Shown piece after piece: positions 42,725 through 51,402 of a stretch of DNA of 64,000 nt. The notes below the pieces were generated by a model. That model did not search any database, was not told the origin of the DNA, and saw only the letters and a list, made by a program, of their open reading frames with translations. A program made the position numbers and the translations under genes. Within the stretch, counting starts at the first letter, position 1; each line of letters opens with the position of its first letter. The DNA lies in NCBI RefSeq assembly GCF_900110205.1, contig NZ_FOCV01000008.1, forward strand, positions 151,013 to 215,012. Direction: 5' to 3'. Source of the DNA: Rhizobium tibeticum. Its GTDB lineage: Bacteria > Pseudomonadota > Alphaproteobacteria > Rhizobiales > Rhizobiaceae.

Positions 42725-44524
42725 ATGCGGATCAGCACGATCACCAACTGGGCATACGCCGTCACGGTTGTGCTCACCATTCTCTCAGGCGGAGCGTTCA
42801 TTTTGTCCGCTCATAGCGCCGTTCGCGAACGAACCGCGGTCGAGACCCGCCAGCAGCTCGACGAGCTTGTTGATCAGCTGGCCATAGCAGTCGAACAGAC
42901 AACCGAGGACGCTCGTTTGTTCGTGATGCGAGGAGAGGAGCGTCATCTTCAGGCATTTCGCAGCGCTGAAGGAGAGGAACGCGCTCGCGAACACGCAATC
43001 AAGGGCTTGAAGTCAACCGACCTGTCGCCACAGGAACTCGTTGCGCTACGCCGGCTGGAAAGTGATGCGGAAGCACTGGACCAGATCGAGGAAAAAGCGA
43101 TTGCTGACTACGGAAACGGCAATCGCGACGGTGCGCGGCAAACCCTTTTTGGACCGGAGCACGAACGCTTGCAGACCGACCTCCTCGCCAGTGTTCAGCA
43201 TTTTATCGATCTTGTCGCGACCCGCGCCGACGACGAGTTCGCTGGTGCAAGAGCGCGAACCGATCTCTGGGATAACATAGCCAAGTCGATGTTAGGGCTG
43301 ACCGCCGCCGTCTTCATCGGCGTCCTGTATTTTGTCTTGAAGCGTCGGGTGGCAACGCCACTGCTCCGAATGACCGGGATCGTCAATCGACTGGCGAAAC
43401 AGGATTACGACGTCGAGGTGCTTCCCGACAGTCGCCGCGACGAAATCGGCGAGATGAACGAGGCGATCCAGATCTTCCGAGACAATGGCCTGGAACGAGA
43501 GCGCCTGGATGCCGAGCGGCGGCGTGACCAGAAGACGAAGGATCACATCCTTCACTTGATGCATCGGCTTCAGGCCTGCCAGCAGCAGGAAGAACTTGCC
43601 GAGGTCGTTTCCCTTTTCGCGCCCCAGATCTTTCCGCACCTCGCCGGACACTTATACCTCATGAACGGCGGCCGGTCGGCGCTGACCTCCACCAGCCGTT
43701 GGCTTCAGCCAAGCCGGTCGCGCGACGTGTTGGCGCCGGCGGAATGCTGGGGATTGAGACGCGGCAGACCCCATATCAGCGACCATTCGCGCGACGATGT
43801 ACCCTGCCAGCATCTGGAAGAGGGGGACGATGCTTGCATCTGCATACCGCTGTCCGCCCACGGCGATACGGTCGGGCTCCTCTATTTCGAGGGAACGGAT
43901 GGCGGCAAGGCAATGGTGACTGCAAGGCTCTACATCGAAATCATCGCGGAGAATATCGGACTGGCGATCGCTAATCTGCAGCTTAGAGACCGACTGACAC
44001 ATCTTGCCATAAGAGATCCCCTCACAGGTCTTCTGAACCGCCGCTCGCTGGACGACGAAATGAACCGGCTACGCCGAGACACCGTGGATCGCCCGACGGC
44101 CTGCTTGATGGTCGACATCGATCACTTCAAGCGCTTCAATGACGAATTCGGACACGATGCCGGCGATCATGTGATGCGGCAGGTCGCGACACTCATGGCC
44201 GACACGGCCGGAAAGTCAGGTTCGGTCTACCGCTTCGGCGGCGAGGAGTTCACGATCGTTCTGCCCGAGGCAACGGGGGGGTCTGCCATCGATATTGCAG
44301 AGAAGCTTCGTAGCGCAGTTGAGGCCGCGCCCGTCACCTATCAGGGGCGGCCGCTGGGGACTGTGACCGTGTCAATCGGGATTGCCTCGACGGAAGATGG
44401 CAAGCCGGCCGCCACTTTGTTGCAAAGAGCAGACGCTGCCCTGCTTCGGGCGAAATCGGAGGGCAGAAACATTACCCTCGTCGACGGGTGCGACGGATCG
44501 CCCAATCACCGCCTTGCCGGGTAG
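42725..44524 (+). CDS. Membrane-bound diguanylate cyclase (HAMP-GAF-GGDEF)
   Basis: A 599-residue signalling protein that should make cyclic di-GMP from two GTP. Order: TM helix (about 9-30), periplasmic sensor region rich in Glu/Arg (about 31-182), second TM helix (about 186-205), HAMP (about 206-260), a GAF-like region (about 290-420) and GGDEF domain (from RDPLTGLLNRRSLDDEM, about 428) with active-site RFGGEEF near 501-507. The inhibitory I-site RxxD that normally precedes it is replaced by GKSG, so product feedback may be absent. The start at ATG 42725 is chosen; ATG 42701 is an in-frame alternative. Stands alone. Confidence 0.9.
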   Translation: MRISTITNWAYAVTVVLTILSGGAFILSAHSAVRERTAVETRQQLDELVDQLAIAVEQTTEDARLFVMRGEERHLQAFRSAEGEERAREHAIKGLKSTDLSPQELVALRRLESDAEALDQIEEKAIADYGNGNRDGARQTLFGPEHERLQTDLLASVQHFIDLVATRADDEFAGARARTDLWDNIAKSMLGLTAAVFIGVLYFVLKRRVATPLLRMTGIVNRLAKQDYDVEVLPDSRRDEIGEMNEAIQIFRDNGLERERLDAERRRDQKTKDHILHLMHRLQACQQQEELAEVVSLFAPQIFPHLAGHLYLMNGGRSALTSTSRWLQPSRSRDVLAPAECWGLRRGRPHISDHSRDDVPCQHLEEGDDACICIPLSAHGDTVGLLYFEGTDGGKAMVTARLYIEIIAENIGLAIANLQLRDRLTHLAIRDPLTGLLNRRSLDDEMNRLRRDTVDRPTACLMVDIDHFKRFNDEFGHDAGDHVMRQVATLMADTAGKSGSVYRFGGEEFTIVLPEATGGSAIDIAEKLRSAVEAAPVTYQGRPLGTVTVSIGIASTEDGKPAATLLQRADAALLRAKSEGRNITLVDGCDGSPNHRLAG

Positions 44525-44878
44525 GCCTTCATGGCCGTCCGCTGCGGCAAGCACACACCTCCGCCTCCCACTGAAGGCGGCACCGCTATTGCAAGCCTGA
44601 CGCCAGAGCGCACGACCTTGAGGCCGACTGAGCCGGCGATACGGCTTGCCCGGCGCGCCGGATTTCGGGTGTAACCAGTTTCCTCTTTACTGAAATCATC
44701 GCGAAACCGCGCCCTCCCACGTCGTGAACCTCAACGAGCCTGTCGCCGCCGTCATAAAAAGGGGACGTTCAGCGGGTGCTTGGAGCGCGAAAGTCTCCTA
44801 ATGAAACCATCCGCTGCTGCGCGGCGGACATTAAGTCGGCAGTTCGTCGCCAACTTCGCGCCCGTCCGGAAGGCGCTG
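44525..44878. other. Gene-free stretch, about 350 bases
   Basis: Between the diguanylate cyclase and the end of the DUF2971 gene. No open frame with a plausible start or known family on either strand, and no clear hairpin terminator. I see nothing further in it. Confidence 0.4.
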
Positions 44879-45763
44879 CTATAGCGATCGGTATGGGATC
44901 TCCGATGGCCTTGAAGCTTCAATGGTCAAGTGCTTAGTGGCGATCGAAGCTGCCTGGAGAATTCGCTCCTTCTGCAGGCTGGGGCCGACGACCAGGGTAT
45001 CAATCCCAATGTTCGTCCGTCCATGGCTATCTTGACCCAGATCGAGGTCGACCTCGAAGTACGGCACCAGCATCGTTGGCGTCCCACGGACTTTCACAGA
45101 CTGATGGTCAAGCGGCACAAACTTCGAAATGATGCGCCATTCGCATTCCTCGCGAAAGGACGGATCCTTAAAGGCACATGCCAGTTGCTGGTAGCGGGTG
45201 ACGATCTGGTTTGCGAACTCCTCGACCCGCTCATCGTCCAACGTGGTGGCGGCATCGATCGTCGGCAAAGAATGAACGATGAATTCCTTAGCGAGTGCTG
45301 CTTTCTGGCTTTGCTCATAGATGCACTTAATCAGGCGGAAACCCGACCTTTTCGCAATCTCTTGCAGGTCACCGACAACAAACCCGAGGCATACACCCCC
45401 TCCAGCACCATAGCCCCTCCACTGGCTCAGGAGGTCATCGTCCTCAGCAAACGACGCTGTGTAGACATATCCCTGCTTGAAGTAATCAACGAGAGAGGCG
45501 ACCCGAAGCAATATGGCCCGATGTCCTGAGGATGCGTTTCTTGCGCGGGCCTCCGCTTCTGTCCTTAGATAGCCGAGGCCGTAGGCGAACTCCTCTGAAT
45601 CATTCAGATAATGGATATTTGTCGCCCATATCACTTTCGAGCTGACAATACCGAGAAGCCCTTGAAGCGTTGTGTAGTGGAAAAGCCGCGGCCGCTTTGT
45701 CGCACTAACCCTGCCGGGTGATGTCGGCAAAAGGGACAGGTGATTATCAATCAGGTTTGGCAT
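44879..45763 (-). CDS. DUF2971 domain protein
   Basis: A 294-residue soluble protein with the DUF2971 pattern: LFHYTTLQGLLGIVSSKVIWATNIHYLNDSEEFAYGL near the N-terminus (about 27-63), then ASFAEDDDLLSQWRGYGAGGGVCLGF (about 103-128), which are the two conserved blocks. The biochemical role of DUF2971 is not established; such genes are common in accessory islands. It has no operon partner and lies among remnants and gene-free DNA, so horizontal gain is plausible. ATG at 45763. Confidence 0.8.
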   Translation of the reverse strand: MPNLIDNHLSLLPTSPGRVSATKRPRLFHYTTLQGLLGIVSSKVIWATNIHYLNDSEEFAYGLGYLRTEAEARARNASSGHRAILLRVASLVDYFKQGYVYTASFAEDDDLLSQWRGYGAGGGVCLGFVVGDLQEIAKRSGFRLIKCIYEQSQKAALAKEFIVHSLPTIDAATTLDDERVEEFANQIVTRYQQLACAFKDPSFREECEWRIISKFVPLDHQSVKVRGTPTMLVPYFEVDLDLGQDSHGRTNIGIDTLVVGPSLQKERILQAASIATKHLTIEASRPSEIPYRSL

Positions 45764-46453
45764 CGGTCGAGCTCCGTTGAGGGCAGAACCACTCTACTCG
45801 TCCCGGGTCGGAATGTGCGTCCGCCTTTTATCGGCGAAGCGACCTGGTTTAATCTTCCGGATCAACATGTGACGATCCCGACATTCCCAGACAGGATTGC
45901 TTGCCCATACCCGAGGAACCGCCTTCCGGCATTTCTCGTACCTATTGCAAAGATACTCTACTCTAAGAGACTATCGTCCCACAACCAGGACAAGAAACAT
46001 TCATTGAATGCTGTCAGGCTTGCGCAGGTTGCAAGGGAAAAGTGTGTACGGAACTTCCAGACCCTTTTCGTGACTGCAAATTTCCTATGTGTCGGCACTG
46101 CCGTTGCAGGGCGTTGCTGGCGGACCTCCTCAGTTCGGCAGTCGTGCGGCAATTGGCAAAAAACCACATTGCCGATCGAGATCCAGTCCGAGGTGAATCT
46201 CGATAGCATCACCTTTTGTCAGCAATGATCGACTTGCGACGGTTATCGGGAACACAAATGCCACCCGGAGCGGAGGGCAGAGGCGCGACGTACTAACACG
46301 AAATCGAGGCTGTTGGCGTTGACGATCGGCTTGCTGATCGTGGCTGCTCTCGCTCTCTTGGCGATGCTGCCGGCCGGTCGGCTTCCCAACTATCAGGCCG
46401 GGGAAATTCCGGAAGGCTGAAGGCAGTCGAGGCTGCCCGATCGCGCCGCAGAT
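45764..46453. other. Gene-poor stretch, about 690 bases
   Basis: No recognisable complete gene. A plus-strand open frame at 45740-46228 lacks a ribosome-binding site and any family pattern. Near the right end a short plus-strand frame ending at TGA 46418-46420 encodes a hydrophobic stretch (LTIGLLIVAALALLAMLPAG) followed by RLPNYQAGEIPEG. It could be a tiny membrane protein starting at TTG 46313 or 46319, or the end of a decayed gene. Confidence 0.35.
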
Positions 46454-47500
46454 CTAGGGCGGTGGTGGTGCCGCGTCGCCCTCGCCACCGGCTCCAAACA
46501 GCTCAACGACCCATTGGCTGGATGGATGATGACGGCAAAACGTCAGCAAGGCGATCGAGATCGGGACGCCGATGAATGCACCGAATATTCCCCAAAGGTA
46601 ACCCCAGGCGAATACGGAAAACAGCACGATGACGGGCGAAAGGGACAGCGCGTTGCCCGAGACACGTGGCTCGATGTAGCTGCCGATGGTGAATTGTATG
46701 AGATTCAGTCCCAGGAAGATCGCCACTACCGACTGCCAGTTGTCGAACTGAATGAGGGCAAACATCGTGGGGAACAGCGTTGCTACCAGCGGTCCAATAA
46801 ACGGGATATAGTTCAGGGCAAATGCTATGGCACCCCACTCTTCGGCGAGGGGCAGACCGACCGCGCGTGCGAAAAGCCACACAAGCAGCCCGGTTGCGAT
46901 GCTCATCACCGTCCTGATTGCCATATAGCGTCGAAGTTTCTGCGCCGTTTGGCGGCTGCCGTCCAGGAGGAGTTTTCTCGCGACCTGACTTCGCATTCGG
47001 GCAATCCTGCGCTCGAAATCCTCGACCTCCATTATACCAAGCAGAACGTATGTCAGCGCGATCAGCCAGAAGCTGAAGGCGCTGTTGACGCGGCTGCTGA
47101 CGGTCTGAACGGCGCGCAGGATGGAAGCCGCCGAGAAGCTGTCGGCCGAAAGGACCGCAACGACGATGCCGTGGTCCTCAAGCCATAGACGGATTTCCTC
47201 GTAATGCTGCTGGAAGCGCGACGCGTCGGCCATGACCCACCGCCCCACCTGCCCGAAGGACCAGGCCACGATCCATGCGAAAACCACGAAGGCCATTACG
47301 ACGACGAACAGGCTAACGAGGAGCGCGACATATCGCGGAATAATCCTCTGCATGCGCCGCTGCATAGGCCACAGAAGCGCAATCACAAGGAGGGCAAATG
47401 TCAACGGAGCAAGAACGGTGTTTGCCATCGAAAGCATTGCAACGAGGAGAAGCACCGCAATCAGAACCGGGGTTGCAGGAACCGTTCTCCGTGCCAGCAT
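46454..47500 (-). CDS. AI-2E family (PerM-like) transporter
   Basis: A 348-residue polytopic inner-membrane protein with about seven to eight helices. The family core is visible in the second half: LNYIPFIGPLVATLFPTMFALIQF, EPRVSGNALSLSPVIVLFSVFAWGYLWGIFGAFIGVPI. Despite the name only a few members export autoinducer-2; others act as Na+/H+ antiporters or are unknown. The start is ATG 47500. It lies 14 bases downstream of an amidohydrolase remnant on the same strand. Confidence 0.87.
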   Translation of the reverse strand: MLARRTVPATPVLIAVLLLVAMLSMANTVLAPLTFALLVIALLWPMQRRMQRIIPRYVALLVSLFVVVMAFVVFAWIVAWSFGQVGRWVMADASRFQQHYEEIRLWLEDHGIVVAVLSADSFSAASILRAVQTVSSRVNSAFSFWLIALTYVLLGIMEVEDFERRIARMRSQVARKLLLDGSRQTAQKLRRYMAIRTVMSIATGLLVWLFARAVGLPLAEEWGAIAFALNYIPFIGPLVATLFPTMFALIQFDNWQSVVAIFLGLNLIQFTIGSYIEPRVSGNALSLSPVIVLFSVFAWGYLWGIFGAFIGVPISIALLTFCRHHPSSQWVVELFGAGGEGDAAPPPP

Positions 47501-47514
47501 CGTTTCCTCGTCGC

Positions 47515-47841
47515 CTAGAGTGTATTCTTGAAAATCCGTCCATCCTTGATGACGACGCTCAGCTTCCGTTGCGGATCTTCAACCATCCTAAGATCATCAA
47601 GCGGATTGCCGTCCCAGACTAGCATATCGGCGAACGCGCCTGCTTCGATGACGCCGAGTTTTCCGGCATTCGGCGTGCTTGAAAGCGCGAGAAGCTCCGC
47701 ATTGCCCGACGTCGCCATGCGCAAGGCCTCGGCATTGGTGTACCAGTTGGCCAGATGGGTCAGAATCGTGTTCTGGCGAGGCGTCAACGCCGGAGAGAAC
47801 GGTCGCTGCAATCCTCCCACATCATCGGCATTGGCAGCGCT
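47515..47841 (-). pseudogene. C-terminal remnant of an amidohydrolase
   Basis: The frame ends with a convincing metal-dependent amidohydrolase C-terminus: TPRQNTILTHLANWYTNAEALRMATSGNAELLAL, then GKLGVIEAGAFADMLVWDGNPLDDLRMVEDP and VVIKDGRIFKNTL. An intact enzyme is over 400 residues and carries HxH and other metal ligands further upstream; these are absent, and sequence before about 47841 does not continue the family. Truncation rather than a functional short form is inferred. The next 317 bases, to the cyclase gene, hold nothing I recognise. Confidence 0.75.
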
Positions 47842-48158
47842 TCCCATCCTTGCCCAATCGGAACATGGCATCCCGCCGAACCAGCGGCCCCTGGGACACA
47901 ACCAGGAACGTAGCACTGTACATGAGCGGAATCTACTACTTGACCGTTTATAAATCTCCATCCTCGATCTCAATCGGCTTGACCAGCAGGCGGTCGATCT
48001 CGCCGATCATAGGCGCCGATGAGCGCCGGATTCATCACGCACTAGGCCAAGCCGACAATCACGTTCACTCGCTTGTTTCCGATGTCAGAATGTGATGGAC
48101 TAGCCAGACGCAAATCCGAGCTTTCGTCGCAAGCGCTCACCTTCACAGGAATGGTTGC

Positions 48159-49991
48159 ATGCGCAAACTGGCTGCTGTTCTCTGCATCGATGTCGCCAGT
48201 TACAGCAAGCTGATGGGGCGGGACGAGGCTGGCACGCTTTCCCGCGTCAAGGCGGCGTTTGCGGCATTCGATCCTGTGCTAGAACGACACCATGGTCGCA
48301 TCGTCAAACTCATGGGCGACGGCGCCCTGATTGAGTTCGCAAGCGCCGTTGATGCGACAGCGGGCGCTATCGCGCTGCAAAGCGTGGCATCGGCAACCGA
48401 CCCAACCCTTCGCTTCCGCATGGGCCTCAATCTGGGAGATGTGATCGTCGAGGACGGCGATCTCTACGGCGAAGGAGTCAACATCGCAGCCCGGTTGCAG
48501 GCCCTCGCCCAGCCGGGTGGTATCATACTCTCGGAGACGGTGCGCGAGCACGTAGGCGGAAAGTTGAACGTTGCCCTTGAAGATCTCGGGCCAATGTCGC
48601 TGAAGAACATTGAGCGGCCCATCCGGGTCTTCGCCATCCAGGGTGATTCGCCGGCGGAGGCCAAATCCAGCCGCGAGCGGATCGGGATCTGCGTCTTGCC
48701 GTTCGCCAATATCAGCGGCGATCCGGAGCAGGACTACTTCAGCGCGGGCGTCACCGAGGACATCATCATCGATCTGAGCAAGCTCTCATCTCTCACGGTG
48801 ATCTCCCGCGCGACGTCCTTCGGCATGAAGGCCCTGAGCGCGCGAGCGATCGCGCAGCAGCTGAATGTAGCCTATGTGCTCGAAGGCAACGTACGCAAGG
48901 CAGGTGAACGAATCCGCCTTTCCGCGCAGTTGGTCGACGGGACAAACGATGCGACCGTCTGGGCCGAGCGCTTCGACCGGGATATCAAGGAAGTCCTGGC
49001 GCTGCAGTCAGACCTCGCAAAGGCCGTCGTTGAGGCGCTCCGGCTTCGCCTGCTGCCCGCAGAGCGCCAGGCGCTCGAGCGTTATGCCCCGACCGACCCC
49101 GAGGCGTACAAGCTGTTTCTTCTGGCACGGCAGTACAATGTCACGGGATCGGAGCGGCACTTGCCGCTGATCATCCGGCTCTGCCGCCGCGTGACCGACT
49201 TGGAACCGGGCAACGCGCGTGCCTGGGCACTTCTTGGCGAAACGCTCAATCGCCTCACGCGCAGCATTGGTGGCACCGAGACGGGCGAAGCGGAAATCGA
49301 CCGCGCCCTCGAACTCGATGCCGGCCTCGCCAGCGCCCACGCCGGAAAGGCGCTGCTATTTCTATACAGGGGACAGTTTGAGGAGGCAGAGCGCCAATGT
49401 GCGATCGCCCTGCAACTCGAGCCGGACGACTACGCCGCCAATCTGGCCGCTGGGCGGACCTTTGTCATGCTGCGCCGGTTCAACGACGCCATTCGCCATT
49501 TTGAGCGGGCTGCAGCGCTGGCGCCCGCAGACTACAACGCCGCCGCGATGGTCATCCAATGCTATCAGGGCAAGGGCGACGAGCAGGCGGCGCTTGACGC
49601 CTGTCGCCGTGCGCTAGTGCGCATCGAGCGCATCGTCGCTGCCGAACCCGACCATAGCGGCGCAATCGGGCATGGGGCCGGTATCCTTGCGCTCCTCGGC
49701 GATCGCGAGCGAGCCCGAGAATGGGCGTCACGCGCCAGCCTCCTTGAGCCCGACAACATTCAGCTCCAGTCAAATCTTGTTTGTGCATGGGCAATAAGTG
49801 GTGATGCCGCATCGGCGCTGGACGCACTCGAGCGCATTGCGCCGAAGATGAGCCCTGAATTGCTGGTGTGGATGGAAAACGACAACGACTTGGACAGCTT
49901 GCGTTCACTGCCGCGTTTCGCTCAAATCATACTTGCAGCAAGATCTCGCTTCCAAAATGGGACTTTGCCGGACTGCGACCCCCTAAAGTAA
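48159..49991 (+). CDS. Class III adenylate/guanylate cyclase with TolB-like and TPR regions
   Basis: A 610-residue cytosolic protein. The cyclase domain (about 1-165) has both metal-binding aspartates, in LCIDVASYSKLMGRDE and LMGDGALIEF, plus GLNLGDVIVEDGDLYGEGVNIAARLQ. A region (about 175-300, VLPFANISGDPEQDYFSAGVTEDIIIDLSKL) like the N-terminal TolB-like domain of such proteins follows, then a tetratricopeptide array (about 320-590). Rhizobia have many proteins of this layout; few have known inputs. The ATG 48159 starts the domain directly. No partner gene. Confidence 0.9.
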   Translation: MRKLAAVLCIDVASYSKLMGRDEAGTLSRVKAAFAAFDPVLERHHGRIVKLMGDGALIEFASAVDATAGAIALQSVASATDPTLRFRMGLNLGDVIVEDGDLYGEGVNIAARLQALAQPGGIILSETVREHVGGKLNVALEDLGPMSLKNIERPIRVFAIQGDSPAEAKSSRERIGICVLPFANISGDPEQDYFSAGVTEDIIIDLSKLSSLTVISRATSFGMKALSARAIAQQLNVAYVLEGNVRKAGERIRLSAQLVDGTNDATVWAERFDRDIKEVLALQSDLAKAVVEALRLRLLPAERQALERYAPTDPEAYKLFLLARQYNVTGSERHLPLIIRLCRRVTDLEPGNARAWALLGETLNRLTRSIGGTETGEAEIDRALELDAGLASAHAGKALLFLYRGQFEEAERQCAIALQLEPDDYAANLAAGRTFVMLRRFNDAIRHFERAAALAPADYNAAAMVIQCYQGKGDEQAALDACRRALVRIERIVAAEPDHSGAIGHGAGILALLGDRERAREWASRASLLEPDNIQLQSNLVCAWAISGDAASALDALERIAPKMSPELLVWMENDNDLDSLRSLPRFAQIILAARSRFQNGTLPDCDPLK

Positions 49992-50748
49992 CACATTTGG
50001 TCGCAAGCATCGTTGGCTTTGGGACTCAGCCGCTGGAGAGCGGAGCCCGGCAGCGCGATCGGGGATGATGTCGCTGGCCCTCACCTTTGCCAGATCGACT
50101 TAACTTCGCCACCATCCATGCGCAGCGCCGGCTGGTCATCCAGCGGGCTGCCGGCGAGACCAGGAAGGCTATGAGAGCAGCGATCGCTTCCAACCGCCTT
50201 CGCGGGTAACGCCGGCTTCCTGCGGAAACTTGCCCCAGACCGCTTGGAAGCGCTGCTTATGCCTGCGGGAATAGGTCTGAAACGTCGGGCAGAGGAGGCA
50301 TGGCTCTTGGGCTTTTTGGTCTCTTGTCAAAGCAAAAGGTCCGCCTCCAAAGAGACGGACCAATTTCAGCTAGTCGATGTTGCCTGTCGCGACCTATTAC
50401 TTCTGCGACACGATTAGCCTGCGTGGCAAACTTTAAGAATATCCTAATGCAGCGTCGCCTTATGACAAAAATCGCCGTCTGCTGACGGGCAAGCCGTGGT
50501 GGTGACAGTGATAAAGGTCTCCATGGGACCGGCGCGCATGGTGCACTCCCCTGAAATTCGTTTCGGATCAAACTTGTGTAAAGTAGCCTATCGATTACGC
50601 TTCGGTCTTCCATGGATGACGTACTGTCAATGTCGAACCGGGTAGGTTGTCTTCTTCAAACGGCGCGGCAATCGATGTCTAGTCGCCGGGCTCGTTTCTT
50701 CTTGCGTCTTCCGGGTCTCGACGCGCGAACCAGAACTAAAGGCGGCGG
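49992..50748. other. Gene-free stretch, about 750 bases
   Basis: No complete gene is supported. A minus-strand frame (50257-50613) and shorter ones show no family pattern or ribosome-binding site and have irregular codon use. The stretch may be decayed coding DNA. Its right end holds a control region for the small HTH gene. Confidence 0.4.
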
Positions 50749-50774
50749 GTCGTAAAACGACAAATAAATGTCGT
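50749..50774. promoter_or_regulatory. Three alternating half-sites upstream of the small HTH gene
   Basis: GTCGT (50749-50753), AAA, ACGACA (50757-50762), AATAAA, TGTCGT (50769-50774). The two outer pairs each form an inverted repeat sharing the middle half-site. AT-rich promoter-like DNA (TATATTAGATAT) follows directly. Likely an operator, possibly bound by the HTH product itself. Confidence 0.5.
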
Positions 50775-50859
50775 ATATTAGATATCACGAAATTAAATGA
50801 AAGTTAGAGTGCGGCACAACGAAATAAAACGCGCGCAAATCGCGCCGGGAACGCATCAA

Positions 50860-51087
50860 ATGACTCCGTCCGAATACAGGGCGGCGCTGGCTGTCACTGG
50901 CTTGACAGCAAGCGTCGCCGCAGAGCTTTTTGGCGTCGATGAACTCACGAGCCGCCGGTGGGCGTCGGGTGAACAGCCGGTACCCCGTGCGGTCGCACTC
51001 AGCCTGTGGCTGATTGCATCTTATGGCGTTTCCATAGCCCAAGCACGAGTTCTCTCAGAAAGTCCGAGGTTACCAAAATCGGCTTGA
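50860..51087 (+). CDS. Small helix-turn-helix protein
   Basis: A 75-residue protein (96 if the ATG at 50797 is used) resembling short XRE-like DNA-binding proteins of rhizobia: MTPSEYRAALAVTGLTASVAAELFGVDELTSRRWASGEQPVPRAVALSLWL, where TASVAAELFGVDELTSRRW is the helix-turn-helix. ATG 50860 begins the conserved part and has CGGGAA upstream; the upstream ATG has no visible ribosome-binding site. It may be a regulator or an antitoxin-like protein; no toxin gene is adjacent. Confidence 0.6.
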   Translation: MTPSEYRAALAVTGLTASVAAELFGVDELTSRRWASGEQPVPRAVALSLWLIASYGVSIAQARVLSESPRLPKSA

Positions 51088-51402
51088 ACGCTGTCGTGCG
51101 GAATTCTCGGTGAGCGCCGCCCTTAATAGCTGCAGGAGCGGCCGTGAAGTCGTGAAGCTGTGAAGTCGGAATTGAGCACGACGGCTGCGCTAGGATCGCC
51201 AGCGCCATCTGGGTCTGGTTATTTCGGTTGCTTTTTAAGATTTGGTTGCGGGGGCCTGACCACACAGGGACTTACAAAAAAGGCCTGCATCTCGGCAGAT
51301 GTGTGCGGCACGTTGACCATTGGCACAGCGCTGAACATGAACATCTGGGGTACCTGTAGATGCTCCCGGATGTCTAGTCGGATGGAAGAAAACACCGTCC
51401 GG
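51088..51402. other. Gene-free stretch, about 315 bases
   Basis: Between the small HTH gene and the end of the leftward operon. It contains a short direct repetition of GTGAAG(T/C) at about 51142-51165. No clear terminator for the operon is visible and no gene is supported. Confidence 0.35.

Noticed and set aside
45740..46228. A 162-codon plus-strand ORF
   Set aside because: It overlaps the start of the DUF2971 gene, lacks a ribosome-binding site and shows irregular composition with no recognisable motif.
50257..50613. A 118-codon minus-strand ORF
   Set aside because: No ribosome-binding site, no family similarity and atypical codon use; treated as gene-free DNA.
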